Assembly: GCA_030765045.1 (NCBI GenBank)
Contig: CM060970.1
Span: 53,996,576-54,060,575, forward strand
DNA length: 64,000 nucleotides
Origin: Tenodera sinensis
Taxonomy: Eukaryota; Arthropoda; Insecta; Mantodea; Mantidae
Direction of reading: 5' to 3'
Part shown: one piece after another, positions 45,861 to 58,351 of the stretch
How positions within the stretch are numbered: the first letter of the stretch is position 1
Layout: each line of letters begins with the position of its first letter
Notes under the pieces: model-generated
Databases searched by the model: none
What the model was told of the DNA's origin: nothing
Seen by the model: the letters and a program-made list of their open reading frames with translations, nothing else
Translations under genes and position numbers: made by a program

Positions 45861-46817
45861 TAAACGGCCGCCTTATAATTAAGGTCATCAATAGATAGAA
45901 GTGTCTTATTATTTAAACGGAGTGCACCTTTTAACATCACAATCATTTGCCGTCCAATTCTGAAAGCCTAGATTCTAAAACCGCTGCTTAGGAAACCCTC
46001 TGGTACCAAACGAACTTTCTTCCCTAATAAACCCATTCTAATGAAACTTTAGGTTAAATATCACCTGCCACAATATATATTTGGTATAAGTTTCATTGCT
46101 TTAGATTAAATAGTTTTGTAATTAAAAATTGTTCATATTTTTTTAGAAATAATTGAATAGTAATACATTTGTATCTTTGCAGTCCATACTTTTGCTATTA
46201 TATTTGCTAAAAAGATACAAGTGATAAAACAAATCAACTACACTTATGGTTGATTTAGCTGTTTTTCAAACAATATAATACGCTTGTTACACTTTTATGT
46301 CAACTGGTGGCAGCACTTGTGCAAACAAGACCGCCAACATCTATGTTTTAAAGTAAAATGCCCTATAAAAACCTAAAAGCCACAAATAGATCGAGCCGCA
46401 CTTCTTCTCATTGCAAGCGTCTAAATAAATTTGAAATACACTAATTTCCAGGTGGATTTAACACAACACTCCATAGCCATATTATAAACGTGAAGACAGT
46501 ATTTGCCCAGTAATGTTTTCTGCAAACATCACATTTTCGACATTTTGGTACCAGTGTCCTCTTTAGCGTTTGATTTATTTTAGGTCATTAAGTTGCCTAT
46601 CTGATGTAACCATGACCCTCATATCTTCCAGTGCTGTACAGTTACGGAAGAATGGAGCTGAAAACATTTAATACGATGGTTTAACGCTGGAGGCATAGAT
46701 TAAGCGACAGTTGAGCAGTACTGGTAGGTATAAAAGATAAGAAAAGTATAATAAAGTTCTTGTTTAAAGAAAGTAAGCCTGCCCCTTCTTGCCAATAAAA
46801 ATGTTAATCCTCAGGTG
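45861..46817. other. No gene seen
   Basis: AT-rich, nothing recognisable. Confidence 0.4.
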
Positions 46818-47130
46818 CGTTGATATTTAAGTTTAATGTCTTTCAAGGATGCGACACGAACATTTTGAAGAAAAATTCCGCCACATATACTTTTTATTTT
46901 CTCCACAATGGCTCTAACGATTTTGATTAAGATGTCATAAGTTTGAAATATGTTTATGCCAAATGAAATGTATATTTTGAATTTTCTGGCTATAGTATAT
47001 GAAGCATTATTTACTTTGCATGACTTTTGCGTAACCGATAAACAGTAATAGACAAAATTCCACTGTACAAAAAATTTAGATCTTCCTGAAACATTCATTG
47101 TATGTATAATTTTTTTGTAAAGTGAAGCAT
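46818..47130 (+). repeat. Repeat A, copy 9, left part
   Basis: Starts inside the family (TGATATTTAAGTTTAATGTC, TTTCAAGGATGCGACACGAA) and continues through GGCTCTAACGATTTTGATTA, TTGAATTTTCTGGCTATAGT and ATGACTTTTGCGTAACCG to AAGTGAAGCATTTGGA. There the family sequence breaks and resumes at 47813 with ATATTCCTTGTTATTTGTGT. Confidence 0.85.
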
Positions 47131-47812
47131 TTGGAATGACTTTGCCTTGCTACTCGAACCTGCGGCACCCTAAACACTATTTATTATTTTAACATCTACC
47201 TGTCACAGTTACGGGCTGCCAAAAGGACAAAGAATACTAATACAAAAGTAACAAAACAGTTTAAAAAACATAACGAATATAAAATATAAAAGCTAAAATT
47301 TGAAAATGACAAGGAAAGTGTTATCTCTTAAAACAATAAAAATAAATAAATAAAATAAAAAAGAATCATGGTCCATACACGTGATTTCTAACAATAACTA
47401 TAGAGCCTTTGAGCGTCAATATAGCAATATTGTATGCCAAATCTTTGGGTAGGCCAAAACTCTTCAGGAGTTCTACATGTCAGTTCTAAATGGTAACCTT
47501 CACCACTACAGCCTTTAACAAATGATACCTCTGAGCTACCCCCTCCTGAGCGTCCCTTCGAACATTTCGAGTATTTGGGGATGCTACGTAATCGCTCACG
47601 AGTGAACGTTACATCTGGCACAGGTGCTAAAGCCTTCGGCCACAATTTAGCGTAGGCAAAATGCCTACGTCACAACTTGGCATAGGCGCCTAAATGTCTA
47701 CGCTTACATCTGGTAGCGAAGGAAAAATCCCGACGCTACATCTGGTGAGCGGCGCCGTCGTCATAATTTGGCGACAGCGTCGACTTCACATCTGGTGATA
47801 ACAGCGTTACAA
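47131..47812. mobile_element. About 680-bp insertion into Repeat A copy 9
   Basis: The two halves of copy 9 are contiguous in the family consensus (CATTTCGGAGATATTCCTTG), so this segment was inserted. Its left part is AT-rich. Its middle is GC-richer with an 85-codon minus-strand frame (47388-47645) of no recognised product. Its right end holds the tandem array described separately. The phrase ACATCTGGTGATAACAGCGT near the right edge recalls the region after the LTR in some gypsy-type retrotransposons, where ACATTTGGTGGCAGCG-like text occurs. That is a loose resemblance. No clear terminal repeats or target-site duplication could be fixed by eye. Confidence 0.65.
47610..47810 (+). repeat. Decayed tandem array of about seven 22-34 bp units, several with hairpins
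   Basis: Units start at CATCTGG/AATTTGG/AACTTGG-type heads: TACATCTGGCACAGGTG (47610), CAATTTAGCGTAGGC, CAACTTGGCATAGGC, TACATCTGGTAGCGAAGG, TACATCTGGTGAGCGG, TAATTTGGCGACAGCG and CACATCTGGTGATAACAGCG. Several units contain a dyad between heads, clearest in GCGTAGGCAAAATGCCTACG (7-8 bp stem) and GACAGCGTCGAC. Spacing shrinks from about 33 to 22 bp left to right. No open frame is shared between units. Function unknown. Confidence 0.7.
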
Positions 47813-48104
47813 TATTCCTTGTTATTTGTGTGAGTTTTTGAAAACAAAATTTCGTCAGATGGAACATCATTATTCATTTGTGCAAAGAGAACGGAATTTG
47901 AAAGCTTCAAAAGATTTGACTATCGCTCAGAGCCTGCTGTATTCCCATATTCCTCTTGCACCTATAATGAAGGAAGAAATAAGACAATTTCTGCAAATAT
48001 TTATCTCAACTAACACGAAGATATAGGAATAAGAGCTTGTAAGAATTGTTAGTTCTCGTACAAGAGTAGAGAAAGTCTTGTGAGTGCAAGACGTCAGATT
48101 TTTT
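47813..48104 (+). repeat. Repeat A, copy 9, right part
   Basis: Resumes at ATATTCCTTGTTATTTGTGT, GAGTTTTTGAAAAC and keeps TGCAAAGAGAACGGAATTTG, AAGATTTGACTATCGCTCAG and the conserved end GTACAAGAGTAGAGAAAGTC, TTGTGAGTGCAAGACGTCAG, ATTTTTT. It completes the copy begun at 46818. Confidence 0.88.
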
Positions 48105-48356
48105 AAGAACAGCATTCTTGGCCGCAATGAATTTAGTGCTACAGCATAAGAAAAATCTGTGCGCGGGCTCCGGTTGGATTAAATAATATTACATTTGTTG
48201 ATAAAAGTATTAGTGATCCAGAAATATACTAATCTAGATAACCGTCCAATAAACACTATGTTAACAGTACATTAACACTACCTCTACACGTACAGTGCAT
48301 TACCTACCTGTGCAATGGCGCACAATATAGAATTTCTCCAACTGATATTTGCACCC
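48105..48356. other. No gene seen
   Basis: Short AT-rich spacer between Repeat A copy 9 and the TTA array. Confidence 0.4.
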
Positions 48357-49218
<862 letters not shown>

Positions 49219-49470
49219 TTGGAAAGTATGACAGTGCTGAGGAGAAATGAAAAGGTGAGACAGCTGAAGGAAACAGTGGCGGGGAGAACTGAAAGGCACA
49301 TGATATGGGCACATTAGAAAAATGGGGATAATAGGTGGCCCAAGAACTTTCTAGAATGGTCATCTCGTGGAAGGAGGAAGCGGGGCAGGCCAAGAGCAAC
49401 TTGGAGGGGACACATTATGATGAATGATCAATGCCTGGACGAGGATGACTTCTTCAAACGGAAAGAATAG
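49219..49470 (+). pseudogene. LINE ORF2 C-terminal fragment
   Basis: One frame gives LRRNEKVRQLKETVAGRTER, HMIWAH, a stop, KNGDNRWPKNFLEWSSRGRR, KRGRPRATWRGHIM and DEDDFFKRKE, then TAG at 49468-49470. The order [LM]-x-W-x-G-H, then NRWPK-x-[FV]-LEW-S, then GRRKRGRPR-x-TW-R is the C-terminal tail of a LINE protein type widespread in insects. One in-frame stop, and no RT domain next to it on this side. Confidence 0.8.
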
Positions 49471-50114
49471 CAAATGGAAATACAGATCAACTGCTGAAGA
49501 GTGGATAAGCCTTTAAAAATGTAGTATAAAAGTTTGTTATTGCCAACTAGGTTTTAATTACAGATATATGTGTATTTCTTGTTGTAAAATGTCTTTAAAT
49601 TACAACTGAGCATTTTGATGCACGGGATTTAGAGGAAAACTGAGAAAGTGTAGTAGGCAAAAGTTTTAAACCAAACAATACAGCGATTATATTACTTTTG
49701 TCCTATTGCTGAAAACCTATAAAGATGACTAAATTAGTAATGTCCTGCTTCCGAGCATTAAGAGCAAAAATAATATTGACTTCACACTGAACAGCTTCCA
49801 AGATTTTCTCTGTTATCGGTTTTGGTTTTTCAAACACTTATCAACTTATCAAATTATCAATTACTATTCCCTTCTTCTTGGTCTTGTAAACGGCTTGGCA
49901 CTTTGAAGTCACCATGTAGCAATCATATTTTAAAAAATCTATCACTTTTCCGGCTATATCTCGTGCCTAATTTGTGACATAAATAGAACAAAGAAGAATG
50001 ACTAGAGAGAATGCAATGCTTCTGATGTTTTCCCCTGCAAGCTTACGTATATCTGCAAGATACTTATTGCAAATATCTAATAATGATGTAAATTGCTCTG
50101 TTTACCACGCAACT
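49471..50114. other. No gene seen
   Basis: AT-rich. A frame from 49998 runs into the next LINE fragment but shows no recognised motif before about 50140. Confidence 0.4.
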
Positions 50115-50320
50115 GAGATAATAATTCGGTATTGCCAATTATATAGGAGAAAAGTTCCTAACAAACCAAGGAGTAAAACAGGGTGCACTTTATCATCCTC
50201 TGCTTTTAATATTTATATACATTACACTACCCGAAATTGGAGAGAAGAGTGTCAAAGGTGAAATAAAGTTGGAATTAAACTTGCTTCAAAAAATAAATAA
50301 ATCGAACTATATTTAAACTA
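50115..50320 (+). pseudogene. LINE reverse transcriptase fragment (RT motif QGxxQGC)
   Basis: One frame gives IGEKFLTNQGVKQG (about 50142-50183). The next gives GCTLSSSAFNIYIHYTTRNW, REEC, so a one-base shift lies at the GGGTGC. Further on GIKLASKNK leads into a stop. This is the NQGV[RK]QGC-x-LSP-x-LFNIYI segment of LINE reverse transcriptases, followed by the short linker that precedes FADDQ. The FADDQ motif itself is not preserved here. It belongs to the same family as the fragment at 36205, which begins where this one ends. Confidence 0.8.
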
Positions 50321-51423
50321 CAAAATGTTTTATGTCCGTTTTCTCTATTCATTTTTCCCTTGAAAACTACTTCTGATAATTTTTTTTTAAAAATTTTTAA
50401 GTGACTTATTTTCTGCATATAAAATTTCGGTATCGCTATACAAACCTAAAGGAAAGAGGGACGAATGGCGCCCACTTTTAAGGTGGGATTGAGGCCAAAA
50501 CAAGTAGGCAGCTTAATCTGTGGAAGGCAGAAGAAGAAGAGGAGAAGAAAAAGACCTTTTCTGTTCGCTTGAGGGAATGTATAGCCATCAGCAGCAGTAG
50601 CATACACAAATTACTTGCTAGTGTAAACGCAGCTTGAGTGCATGCGCGTGCATTACTGCCAAGAGCAGCAGATCGCAACTGTTACGTTATACAGAGGTTA
50701 CACAGCGATATTTTGACTAAACTGGATAAAGACAGATTTACGAGAAGATGGAGGAAAGATAGTAGGCGACAGCGTCGCAAATAAAAGAAAGCCCTACACT
50801 GCAAGTGGAAGACGCCCTCGATCTCCTAGCACCACTTTTTTTTTCGAAGGAAGGGAAAAACGAAGAAGAGCAGATAGAGATAGAAGAAGTAGCAGGAACA
50901 ATATAGCGTAGTGGAGCCAATCGACGCGTAAGAAAGAGAGGAAAAAAAGAACACGGAAAGGACATTAAGACGCCTGTGTACTGGAGGAGGATGGCATTGG
51001 ACTGAAAATCCTCTACTTCTCCAGCAATTTCTCACCTACTCTTAAATTTTATACCTTGAATAGCTAAGTTAAAGTTTTCAAAATACATCACTTCAGTACG
51101 AAGAAATACAAAAGAAAGCTGTTTTTGGGAAAATACATAAAATCAAACGTCTACAGCCAAGTCGCTGTTGCTAATGCAAGTATGGAGTGTGCTTTATTTT
51201 TATTGGTTTAATTTCATTCAAAGTATCTATTTCAAACAAGAAACCTATTTCGGGTACTCGCTGTCCTGAAGTTCTACAATACCTTTATTATAATAAATAA
51301 AAAGTTGCAGTTTTTTTAATCCAAAGGCCTACGACACCAACAGGTATGATTAACAAAAGGTATTTTATTATACAATATCTATGAATCATTGAAATAAAAT
51401 TCCTATCAAAAGCTATTCTCTTC
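50321..51423. other. No gene seen
   Basis: A purine-rich stretch at 50520-50960 (GAAGAAGAGGAGAAGAAAAA type) explains the Ser/Phe-rich minus-strand frames there. No recognisable feature. Confidence 0.4.

Positions 51424-51510
<87 letters not shown>
51424..51510. repeat. (TAA)n array
   Basis: About 87 bp of uninterrupted TAA units. It lies about 150 bp before Repeat D copy 2. Confidence 0.97.
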
Positions 51511-51511
<1 letters not shown>

Positions 51512-51654
51512 CTCACATCACAGAACAGAGGCGGCGCGTATCAAAGGCGCTCAAGGTTAGAGTGCCTACACCACTCATGCGAGCAAACACGGGAAACAAT
51601 CACAGCGACAGAAACAAAGGTCCATCCTCACTATGCAAGAAGGTGAGGTGACGG

Positions 51655-52010
51655 GATGAGTTTTTTGTTACAGGCATGAGTCGTCGAAGTAGGAGTTTAG
51701 TGTGTATACGGCGTGTGTGAGAGAACCAGCGCGTCGTGAAGGAAGATAGCGAACAAATTAATGAACATCGAGTGATTGCATCGTCAGAGTCAGCTGTTAG
51801 TGACGCAGAAAGTGAAAAAAGATAGAAAGGAGTGAGTTAAGATCACGAGAAGAAACCACTTGTGAGTTGTAATATCACGAAGGACTGTAGAGTGTGTTAA
51901 CTTCAGCATACAGAACTGTGTTTTTGTGCATTCAGTTAGAAGAAAATAGTGAGAGAAAAGTAATTGGACTGGATTTTGTCATTTTTTGTCACACTGGTGT
52001 CAGTAGTGGC
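51655..52010 (+). repeat. Repeat D, copy 2
   Basis: Partner of 500-840. Shared text includes GAACATCGAGTGATTGCATC, CGAGAAGAAACCACTTGTGA, GTTGTAATATCACGAAGGAC, TGTAGAGTGTGTTAAC, AGTTAGAAGAAAATAGTGAG and GATTTTGTCATTTTTTGTCA. No shared frame. It is followed by ordinary AT-rich DNA and then by a GC-richer block at 52200-52450 that I could not identify. Confidence 0.5.
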
Positions 52011-53266
52011 ATTTGTAGAATTTTCAAATTATTACAGAAACAATAATGGTAATAGTATTAGTAACAGTAATAATAATGTACTGCCATGAATACTCCAAAT
52101 TCTTAAATGGTAATCAAATATTAGTTGTTTTCAAGGGCACCTAGTTTCGTTTGAATAAATTAAATTAATGTGTTATTAAAATATTTTATGTTGACTGCCA
52201 CCCTCAACCCCACGTACCACACCAGGGTTAGGCAAACGTTCAACAACACCGGGAAATAATGGGGCCAAGATCACACATCCCCCAGCCAGAGCATTGTTGG
52301 CTTTCTTAACCAGGATCACCACCTATCGCAACTCCTCACTTTTCTCACAATGAGTGGACACCAGTCCAATACACGGAGCTTCAATTCCACTTTTGTGGGT
52401 GGGATCGTGGATGGGCATGAAGAGTTCCATCACACTTTAGCCCACTGCACAGGATAGTTTTTCTTCTATTGTTCTTAAACATTTTCTCACGAACGATTTC
52501 AAAAAGCATTAAGTTCTGAGTTACATTAAAATTTGGAAACGGCATTGTCTATCAGTGCTAACTGGCCTGGATCTTGTGAAAGAAAATAAACAGATGAATC
52601 GGAAACTTCCATGAATGTCTGTCACAAGTCGTCAATTTATGCTAAAATAAAAATAACTTATTTGCCACAAGTTTTGAGTCTTAATGAACACTTCATTCTG
52701 TGTTGTAAACTTCTAAATTATGATTGGCAGTTAAATATTAAGTCAGCATGAAGGGACTCGAAAAATATTTACAGAAAACTCAGTATATACATTATTGTAG
52801 GGATATAAATATAGAAAACGGGTTGTATTTTAATTCATATTTCTAGAATAATTTTTGAAAAAAAAATTAGATTGATTTTCCCCCTTAAAGAAATATTCTA
52901 TCGCAGAAGCTTCAACAAGGTGGCATATTGTAAAAAAGCGTAGTCCTAGGTTAGGTTTGTGGCTGAGTTGAAGGTATTTATATTTCCCTGCCTGTCACAG
53001 AGTCTGGAAGTGCGATTTTCATGTGACTGTGACTGCGTTTCATTAGGAAATTGAAGGAAATATGTGCACCATAGCTTGGTTTTAAGCTGAAAGCCCCCAA
53101 TAACTGCGAAAATAGAAGTTAAAGGCAGCATACAAATCATCTTCACTCCATGGATTAGACACATTGTTCCGTTTTTCACGGCAAGTCTTTCCATCTCTTC
53201 TGCGGCCTGCCCACTTCTTTTATCTGTCCAGCTTATTATGAAAATTACGAGTAGTAACATACAAAC
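52011..53266. other. No gene seen; GC-richer block at 52200-52450
   Basis: The block at 52200-52450 (ACCCCACGTACCACACCAGG, GTGGGATCGTGGATGGGC) stands out in composition but holds no long frame I recognise. A 104-codon minus-strand frame at 52946-53260 starts beside Repeat A copy 10. Its middle is hydrophobic (CMLPLTSIFAVIGGFQ), which could suggest a membrane-protein exon, but no family is recognisable. Confidence 0.35.
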
Positions 53267-53679
53267 GACGATTTTTGCATAACTGGTAAACCGTTACAGA
53301 CTAAATCATATTATACAAAAAATGTAGATCTTACTAAAACACACAGTTTATGTCTAAATAATGTTTTTTGTAGAGTGAATAATTTCGGAGATATTCATTG
53401 TTGTTTGTGTGAGTTTTGGAGGACTTACACATACTTCTGTCAAATGGAACATCGTTATTCATTTTTATATGTTAAGCGTGCAAAGAGAACGGAATCTCAA
53501 AGCTATAAAATATTTAACTCTCGCTCAAAGTGTATTCTCCTATTCCTTTTGCACCTACAAGTAAATAAGCAATAAGATTATTTCTGCAAATGTTTATCTC
53601 AACTAACACGAAGAAGGCAGAGGAATTGTTAGTAAAAGGGTAGAGAAGGTCATGTGAGCCCAATAGGTCAGATTTTTAT
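53267..53679 (+). repeat. Repeat A, copy 10 (end-anchored fragment)
   Basis: Begins inside the family at ATTTTTGCATAACTGGTAAA and runs through TGTAGATCTTACTAAAACAC, TTTCGGAGATATTCATTG and GCGTGCAAAGAGAACGGAAT to the conserved end (GGTAGAGAAGGTCATGTGAG, CCCAATAGGTCAGATTTTTA). The terminal ACACATCAG is altered to ATAGGTCAG. Confidence 0.87.
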
Positions 53680-56600
53680 ATTATGAATTGATGTGGATTT
53701 TTCAATTAATATGGCGCTGACGATAATTTATACTTGTTTTCCATGTCACCAACTCTGGGTATTCTTTTCCTACCATTTCATTTATTTATTTTTTTTTTTT
53801 CATTAGACTTTTAGGAAAATGACATACCTTTGTATCTGTCGGTGGGAAAACTTCAACTCTACACATTTCCATTTCAGAACCTTAGTCACTATGTTGTCGC
53901 CAGCAGCCTTTACCAAATCGCCTTTCGCAATACCTCTTTGAACAATTTTAAAATCAATAATTTTGCGGAATTTAAGTCCATGATTGAACAGACCAAATAT
54001 TTATTTGAAAGTTCTGCCAACCATATAGATATACCACAACCTTTTAATGAATTCAAGTTCTTTTTTATTTCTTGAATTCAAAATATTCAAATAACTGGTG
54101 CTGCTATGTTTGGGATGGTTCTATGAAATGTAGGCGTTGAAAACATTGCCAAACCCACTGATTTGCAGGACTTAAATTTCTGAAACAATATACCTACCAC
54201 ATAATAATAAAGAACTTGCTATTAAAGCATTTTCTTCCGGTTTCTTTCCTGATAAATCTTGTGAGCTCCAAGTAATGCATTACCACGTTAACACAGTTTT
54301 AATACACGACATTGTCCCTTTAATGTAATGGGAAATGGTTTTGAAAAGTGAAAATAGACATTTCAAAGCAACAATGATAATGTCACACTGTAGCCTCATT
54401 TCCATATATGATGAACATTCTCCTTGTTCTTCCTCTTCTTCTCCTGCCCCCTCTTCTTGTTTGTTATCGCTTGTATCAAAATATGAAGTATAGATTCGTA
54501 GAAATTTTCAATCAGGTTATCCTGATCTTCCTTATTGTTGCTTGTTTCGCAGATGTTTTCAGATTCCCAGAATATATTGTGAGGATATTTTCTTACGAAT
54601 TCAATATTCACATTTTTTCATCACCTATTCTGAATTCTTTTTCGCTACTTTCATTCTCATCCCCTTCGTTGTCAGTCTTATTGCAAATAACACGATCATA
54701 TTACTCAGAAACTGTTTTTACTATTTCGAGCCTTATATCGTTCTGTTCTTTGTCACTTTCTCTTGGATCAAGATGATCAAGGATCAATTGTCTCACTAGA
54801 ACTTCAACTATCTTCATTTCTTCCTTATAATAGGAATAATTCCAAGTTTTAATTAAAGCCCTCTGAAATTTTCATCCGTCATAAACTACCATTTTAATGC
54901 CTGTGTATATTCATGGTTGTGCCCTTAAAATGGAAGGAACACAAATGAGTATTGGGACCACGCAAAAATAGTTTCTTTTGTTGCCCATATACTGCATCTT
55001 TTGGGAGATTTGTATTCTATGATCTATATGCGCTTTAAAATTTCCAAACTGATTCCAGATATTTAAATTCTTTCATTGATTTAATTACTCCATGGGTAAT
55101 TTAACGTTTGTCCACTTTCCAACTTACTAAACAAATGCGCATGCAAAACAACACACAAACAAAAAACTGCCACGTAATCTTAACGCTTATATTACCCTAC
55201 GATTATTTGTATCACTCAACAGTATCAAAATCTTATTCCTTTATTGAAATGAAGCAAATAAGGATTTTATTTATGGTAAGTGTGCACTTATTCTATTCCA
55301 CATAGAATTTGGATATTACACTTTAAAATTCTTAACCGAAAGGGACGTTTTAGGAAAGAGTGTATTTGTGTCTGTATGTAAACACCATAACCTAAAAGGA
55401 AAAGTTGAAATGAATACTTAAGTTTCTAATTATAAGTCCAATAAAATTCCATACGTAGGCCTTGAGGAATAAAGCATTACTGTAAACAACCACTGAAGTG
55501 TTGCAAACCTGCTCTTAACAAAATACCTTTAGTTAACGACACTCATGTTGAAATTGGCCATGACTATGTAAAGGTAGCTACAACATTGAAGAAATGTTTT
55601 ATTAGTAGTTAAGGTATCATTTATGATCTTATAGGAAAAGTAGACAATTTCAATACTTTTAAAATTGCTGCTAAACACTGCGTATTTCAAAATCAAGATT
55701 GTCTGAATGGCAAATTATCCTGACAGTGCTTATGCAGCTTTGTAAGCAGTCTCTATCTTCACTAGTGATAAATCCTTGTGAATTATATTTGATGCCTGTT
55801 TGAAAGTTACTTAATTTTATGTGTATTAAAGAAGTGAAAACAGCTTCTATGTATTGTTAATTAGATAAATTAATGACACATGGCAGCAAAAGTCTGGGGA
55901 AAGATTAAAGCAAGTTACATTTGTAATTACCTATACATATTATGATAGTTTTATAATTATAACTATAGGGAAGATATGATTTTGTTTCTGAAGTATCTCT
56001 CCTTTGTTTCTCTTTTGTCTTTTTTTTTCTTGCTCTTTTTCCCCATATTACCTGTGTATAATATGTTTTTATGTTCAGTATTCAAATATTTATGTCCATA
56101 TGCATTATACTGTGCTATTTCGTTGACATGCTGAATTTTCACGGGAATTTATGGTTATTTGTGAACCCGCTGAACGCAATCCAATCCAATCCAAACCAGA
56201 ACGACTGCCCCTGGCTGGCGGCACTGTGGCAATCTACAGGTGATTACGTCACACCTCCCTCTGAAGAAAGGTGACCAGAGATCCGCTGCATACAAAATCC
56301 TCTGCAGAGTACGAGGGAGTCTCTGGGAACACGAGACAGAATCCAAAGATACATTCAGCAGAAAACATCTATAAAACCTTCAATGTTTGGCAGATTGGAT
56401 AACGTGGGTTTCGGTAGAAACATATTTCGTAATGTCAGTTATAAGGTTTTTGTATAGCGAATGGTTACTGTCGAGAATTTGTTGAATTGTATATCGAAGA
56501 TTGAAACATAAATGATTATATATGAATTTTAAGAGTTTTACAAATTATGTTTAGAAGTGCGAGAATGTAACGAGTGTAACCGATTTATTTGCAAAATAAT

Positions 56601-58016
56601 TACCGTCTTCTGTTTCTGTATATTACCACCCTCCAAGTAGTATCATATTTGATGATGAAGGAATGAAATTGGGGAAATAATCTTCAAATGACCCTTGAGT
56701 TCCATATGGCATAAAGTTACCCGATATCAGTTTAGTTTCTCAGAACAAGGGAAAATCTCGAAAAACCCGCATTCGGATAACTCATCTTAACCGAAAAAAA
56801 AATATTCATTTGACTTCTTAGAAAAATTTGTGCTGCTGTTTTCAAAAGTATGAAAAATCAACGCTGGATAAAATATATCTGCAACCATGTTAAAATATGC
56901 GATAGAATAAATTTTGCACTAGTTAATTCGCCTTCTATTTCTCATGCATGGACAGATTTAACAAGGTGATTGCACATAATTATATAAAACCATTTTAGAT
57001 AAAAGCTTAAATTAGAAAATATTCAGCTTCTGTAAGGTTTCCTAAAGGTCTGTTCTGAACACAGCTTACAGTGTGGTCGTTCCACTCGAACTCCGATCTT
57101 CTGGTTTATACTGAAGTACTCTTTTTGCAATTATATTATGCATTCAAACTATTGCAATTCAATGTAGTGAATTTTTGCTTTTTGTGCCAGCTACTTATAT
57201 TAGGTAACAGAAAGCATTATAGCAGCAAGAACTTTTTTAAATATCACATGTTTAACATATTTCCATGGCAAGTAAAACATTATCTTGAAGTTTCCGAGAA
57301 GAGCCTGAGAAGTCTTCTTTATTCAGAAATGAATTCTGTGCAACCGATAAAGCATAAAATGTAGACAGGAGCTTTCTGCAGCAAAATTCATAGGTACCTT
57401 TAGAACACACAATTTTTCCGATAATCTTTTTGTGTGTTATCATTTACGAGATAACAGATTTTATTGTTGTGAATGCCTTCTGATGTACATTGGCCAACGT
57501 TCATGATTGTTTTTTGCACTTACTTTAGCTGCGAGTGCCCCATAGAGAGGATTTGCGGTTTTGAATCCGATAAAGCTTATGGAGACGAAAATATGCCTGA
57601 GTGAGCTTAGTGTGTACGTGGGTATGCCATGTTAACAGAGGATCAAGGTACTTGACTGTTCGGTCAGAAGGCAACCATGGCAACTCCGTGTTGTAGAGTC
57701 CAATATTTACCGGGGTATGAGGCTTCTATAAGGTAAAGAGCTTTATCCGACACTTAGAGGTATTTGTAGACGTAACGACAATATGTCAGTGGTTTATGAA
57801 CGAGTTAAATGTTGTATTTATAACACCATACTATCAAATATCGTGGGACAGTACGTGATTAAGTATCAGCAGTCTCTCGTTTATTTTAACCTCACACTCA
57901 GTAAGCCAGCGAGACTATCAGTGAAGAAACATGCCCAGCGAAGATTGCAAAGTTACAAAGACATCATCAGCAGAACAATGAGAGGTTAAGACCACTGAAT
58001 TGTTAGCAAACAGCAG
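53680..58016. other. No gene seen
   Basis: Long AT-rich stretch. Open frames of 122, 85 and 81 codons (54408, 54542, 53830, plus strand) and their antisense partners are low-complexity hydrophobic or Lys/Glu-rich and unrecognised. Parts of 55318-55480 and 57335-57480 vaguely follow the Repeat A module order (for example GGAAAGAGTGTATTTGTGTC near 55350, AACACACAATTTTTCCGATA near 57405) and may be very old copies. A GC-richer patch lies at 56160-56340. Confidence 0.4.
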
Positions 58017-58026
58017 TAGGTACTTG
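58017..58026. repeat. Target-site duplication, left copy
   Basis: TAGGTACTTG, repeated without mismatch at 58352-58361 on the other side of the SINE. Confidence 0.85.
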
Positions 58027-58351
58027 ACCGCCTCCGTAGCGCAGTTGGTAGCGCGCTTGCCTCTGGCGCGGAGGACCCGGGTTCGATCCCCGGTACCAGC
58101 ATGGGGATTTTATCCCCTCTGGGAGGTCTGGCACGGGGTGCACTCAGCCTCGTTAGGTCCCGGGGGGACCAATTAAGGAGCTACTTGATTGGGAAGTAGC
58201 GGCCCCAGGTCTAGAAGACGCATAACTGGCCGGAAGGGCTCGGGGCACTGACCACGTCCCACCCTCCAATACTGCACCTTACCAATGACGCAGCGGCTGG
58301 ACCTTGGCCCCTTGTGGGCTGTCGCGCCGGGGTTTAGTTTTAGTTTAACAA
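58027..58351 (+). mobile_element. tRNA-derived SINE (family 1), intact
   Basis: A 325-bp element. The head reads GCCTCCGTAGCGCAGTTGGT, AGCGCG with a canonical A box (TAGCGCAGTTGG, 58037-58048). The B box GGTTCGATCC lies at 58080-58089 inside a perfect T-arm (CCGGGTTCGATCCCCGG). The acceptor arm does not close: the 5' strand GCCTCCG is not matched after the T-arm (TACCAGC), so this is a SINE head and not a functional tRNA gene. A GC-rich tRNA-unrelated body follows, ending in a TTTAGTTTTAGTTTAACA tail. A perfect 10-bp target-site duplication flanks it. Transcription would be by RNA polymerase III from the internal boxes, with retroposition dependent on a LINE that I cannot identify. Confidence 0.9.

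Noticed and set aside
47610..47810. CRISPR array
   Set aside because: Units are too short and too variable, without conserved repeats alternating with unique spacers, and the host is clearly eukaryotic.
52946..53260. 104-codon minus frame as a chemoreceptor-like exon
   Set aside because: A hydrophobic stretch and a TYFLQF-like end are suggestive, but the defining receptor motifs and splice sites are not there.
54396..54799. Overlapping frames of 122, 85 and 71 codons as a possible membrane or Lys/Glu-rich protein
   Set aside because: Low-complexity composition on both strands and no recognisable motif. Sense and antisense frames are equally open.
58030..58100. Functional tRNA gene
   Set aside because: A and B boxes and the T-arm are good, but the acceptor stem cannot pair and a SINE body, tail and target-site duplication follow. 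It is a SINE head.
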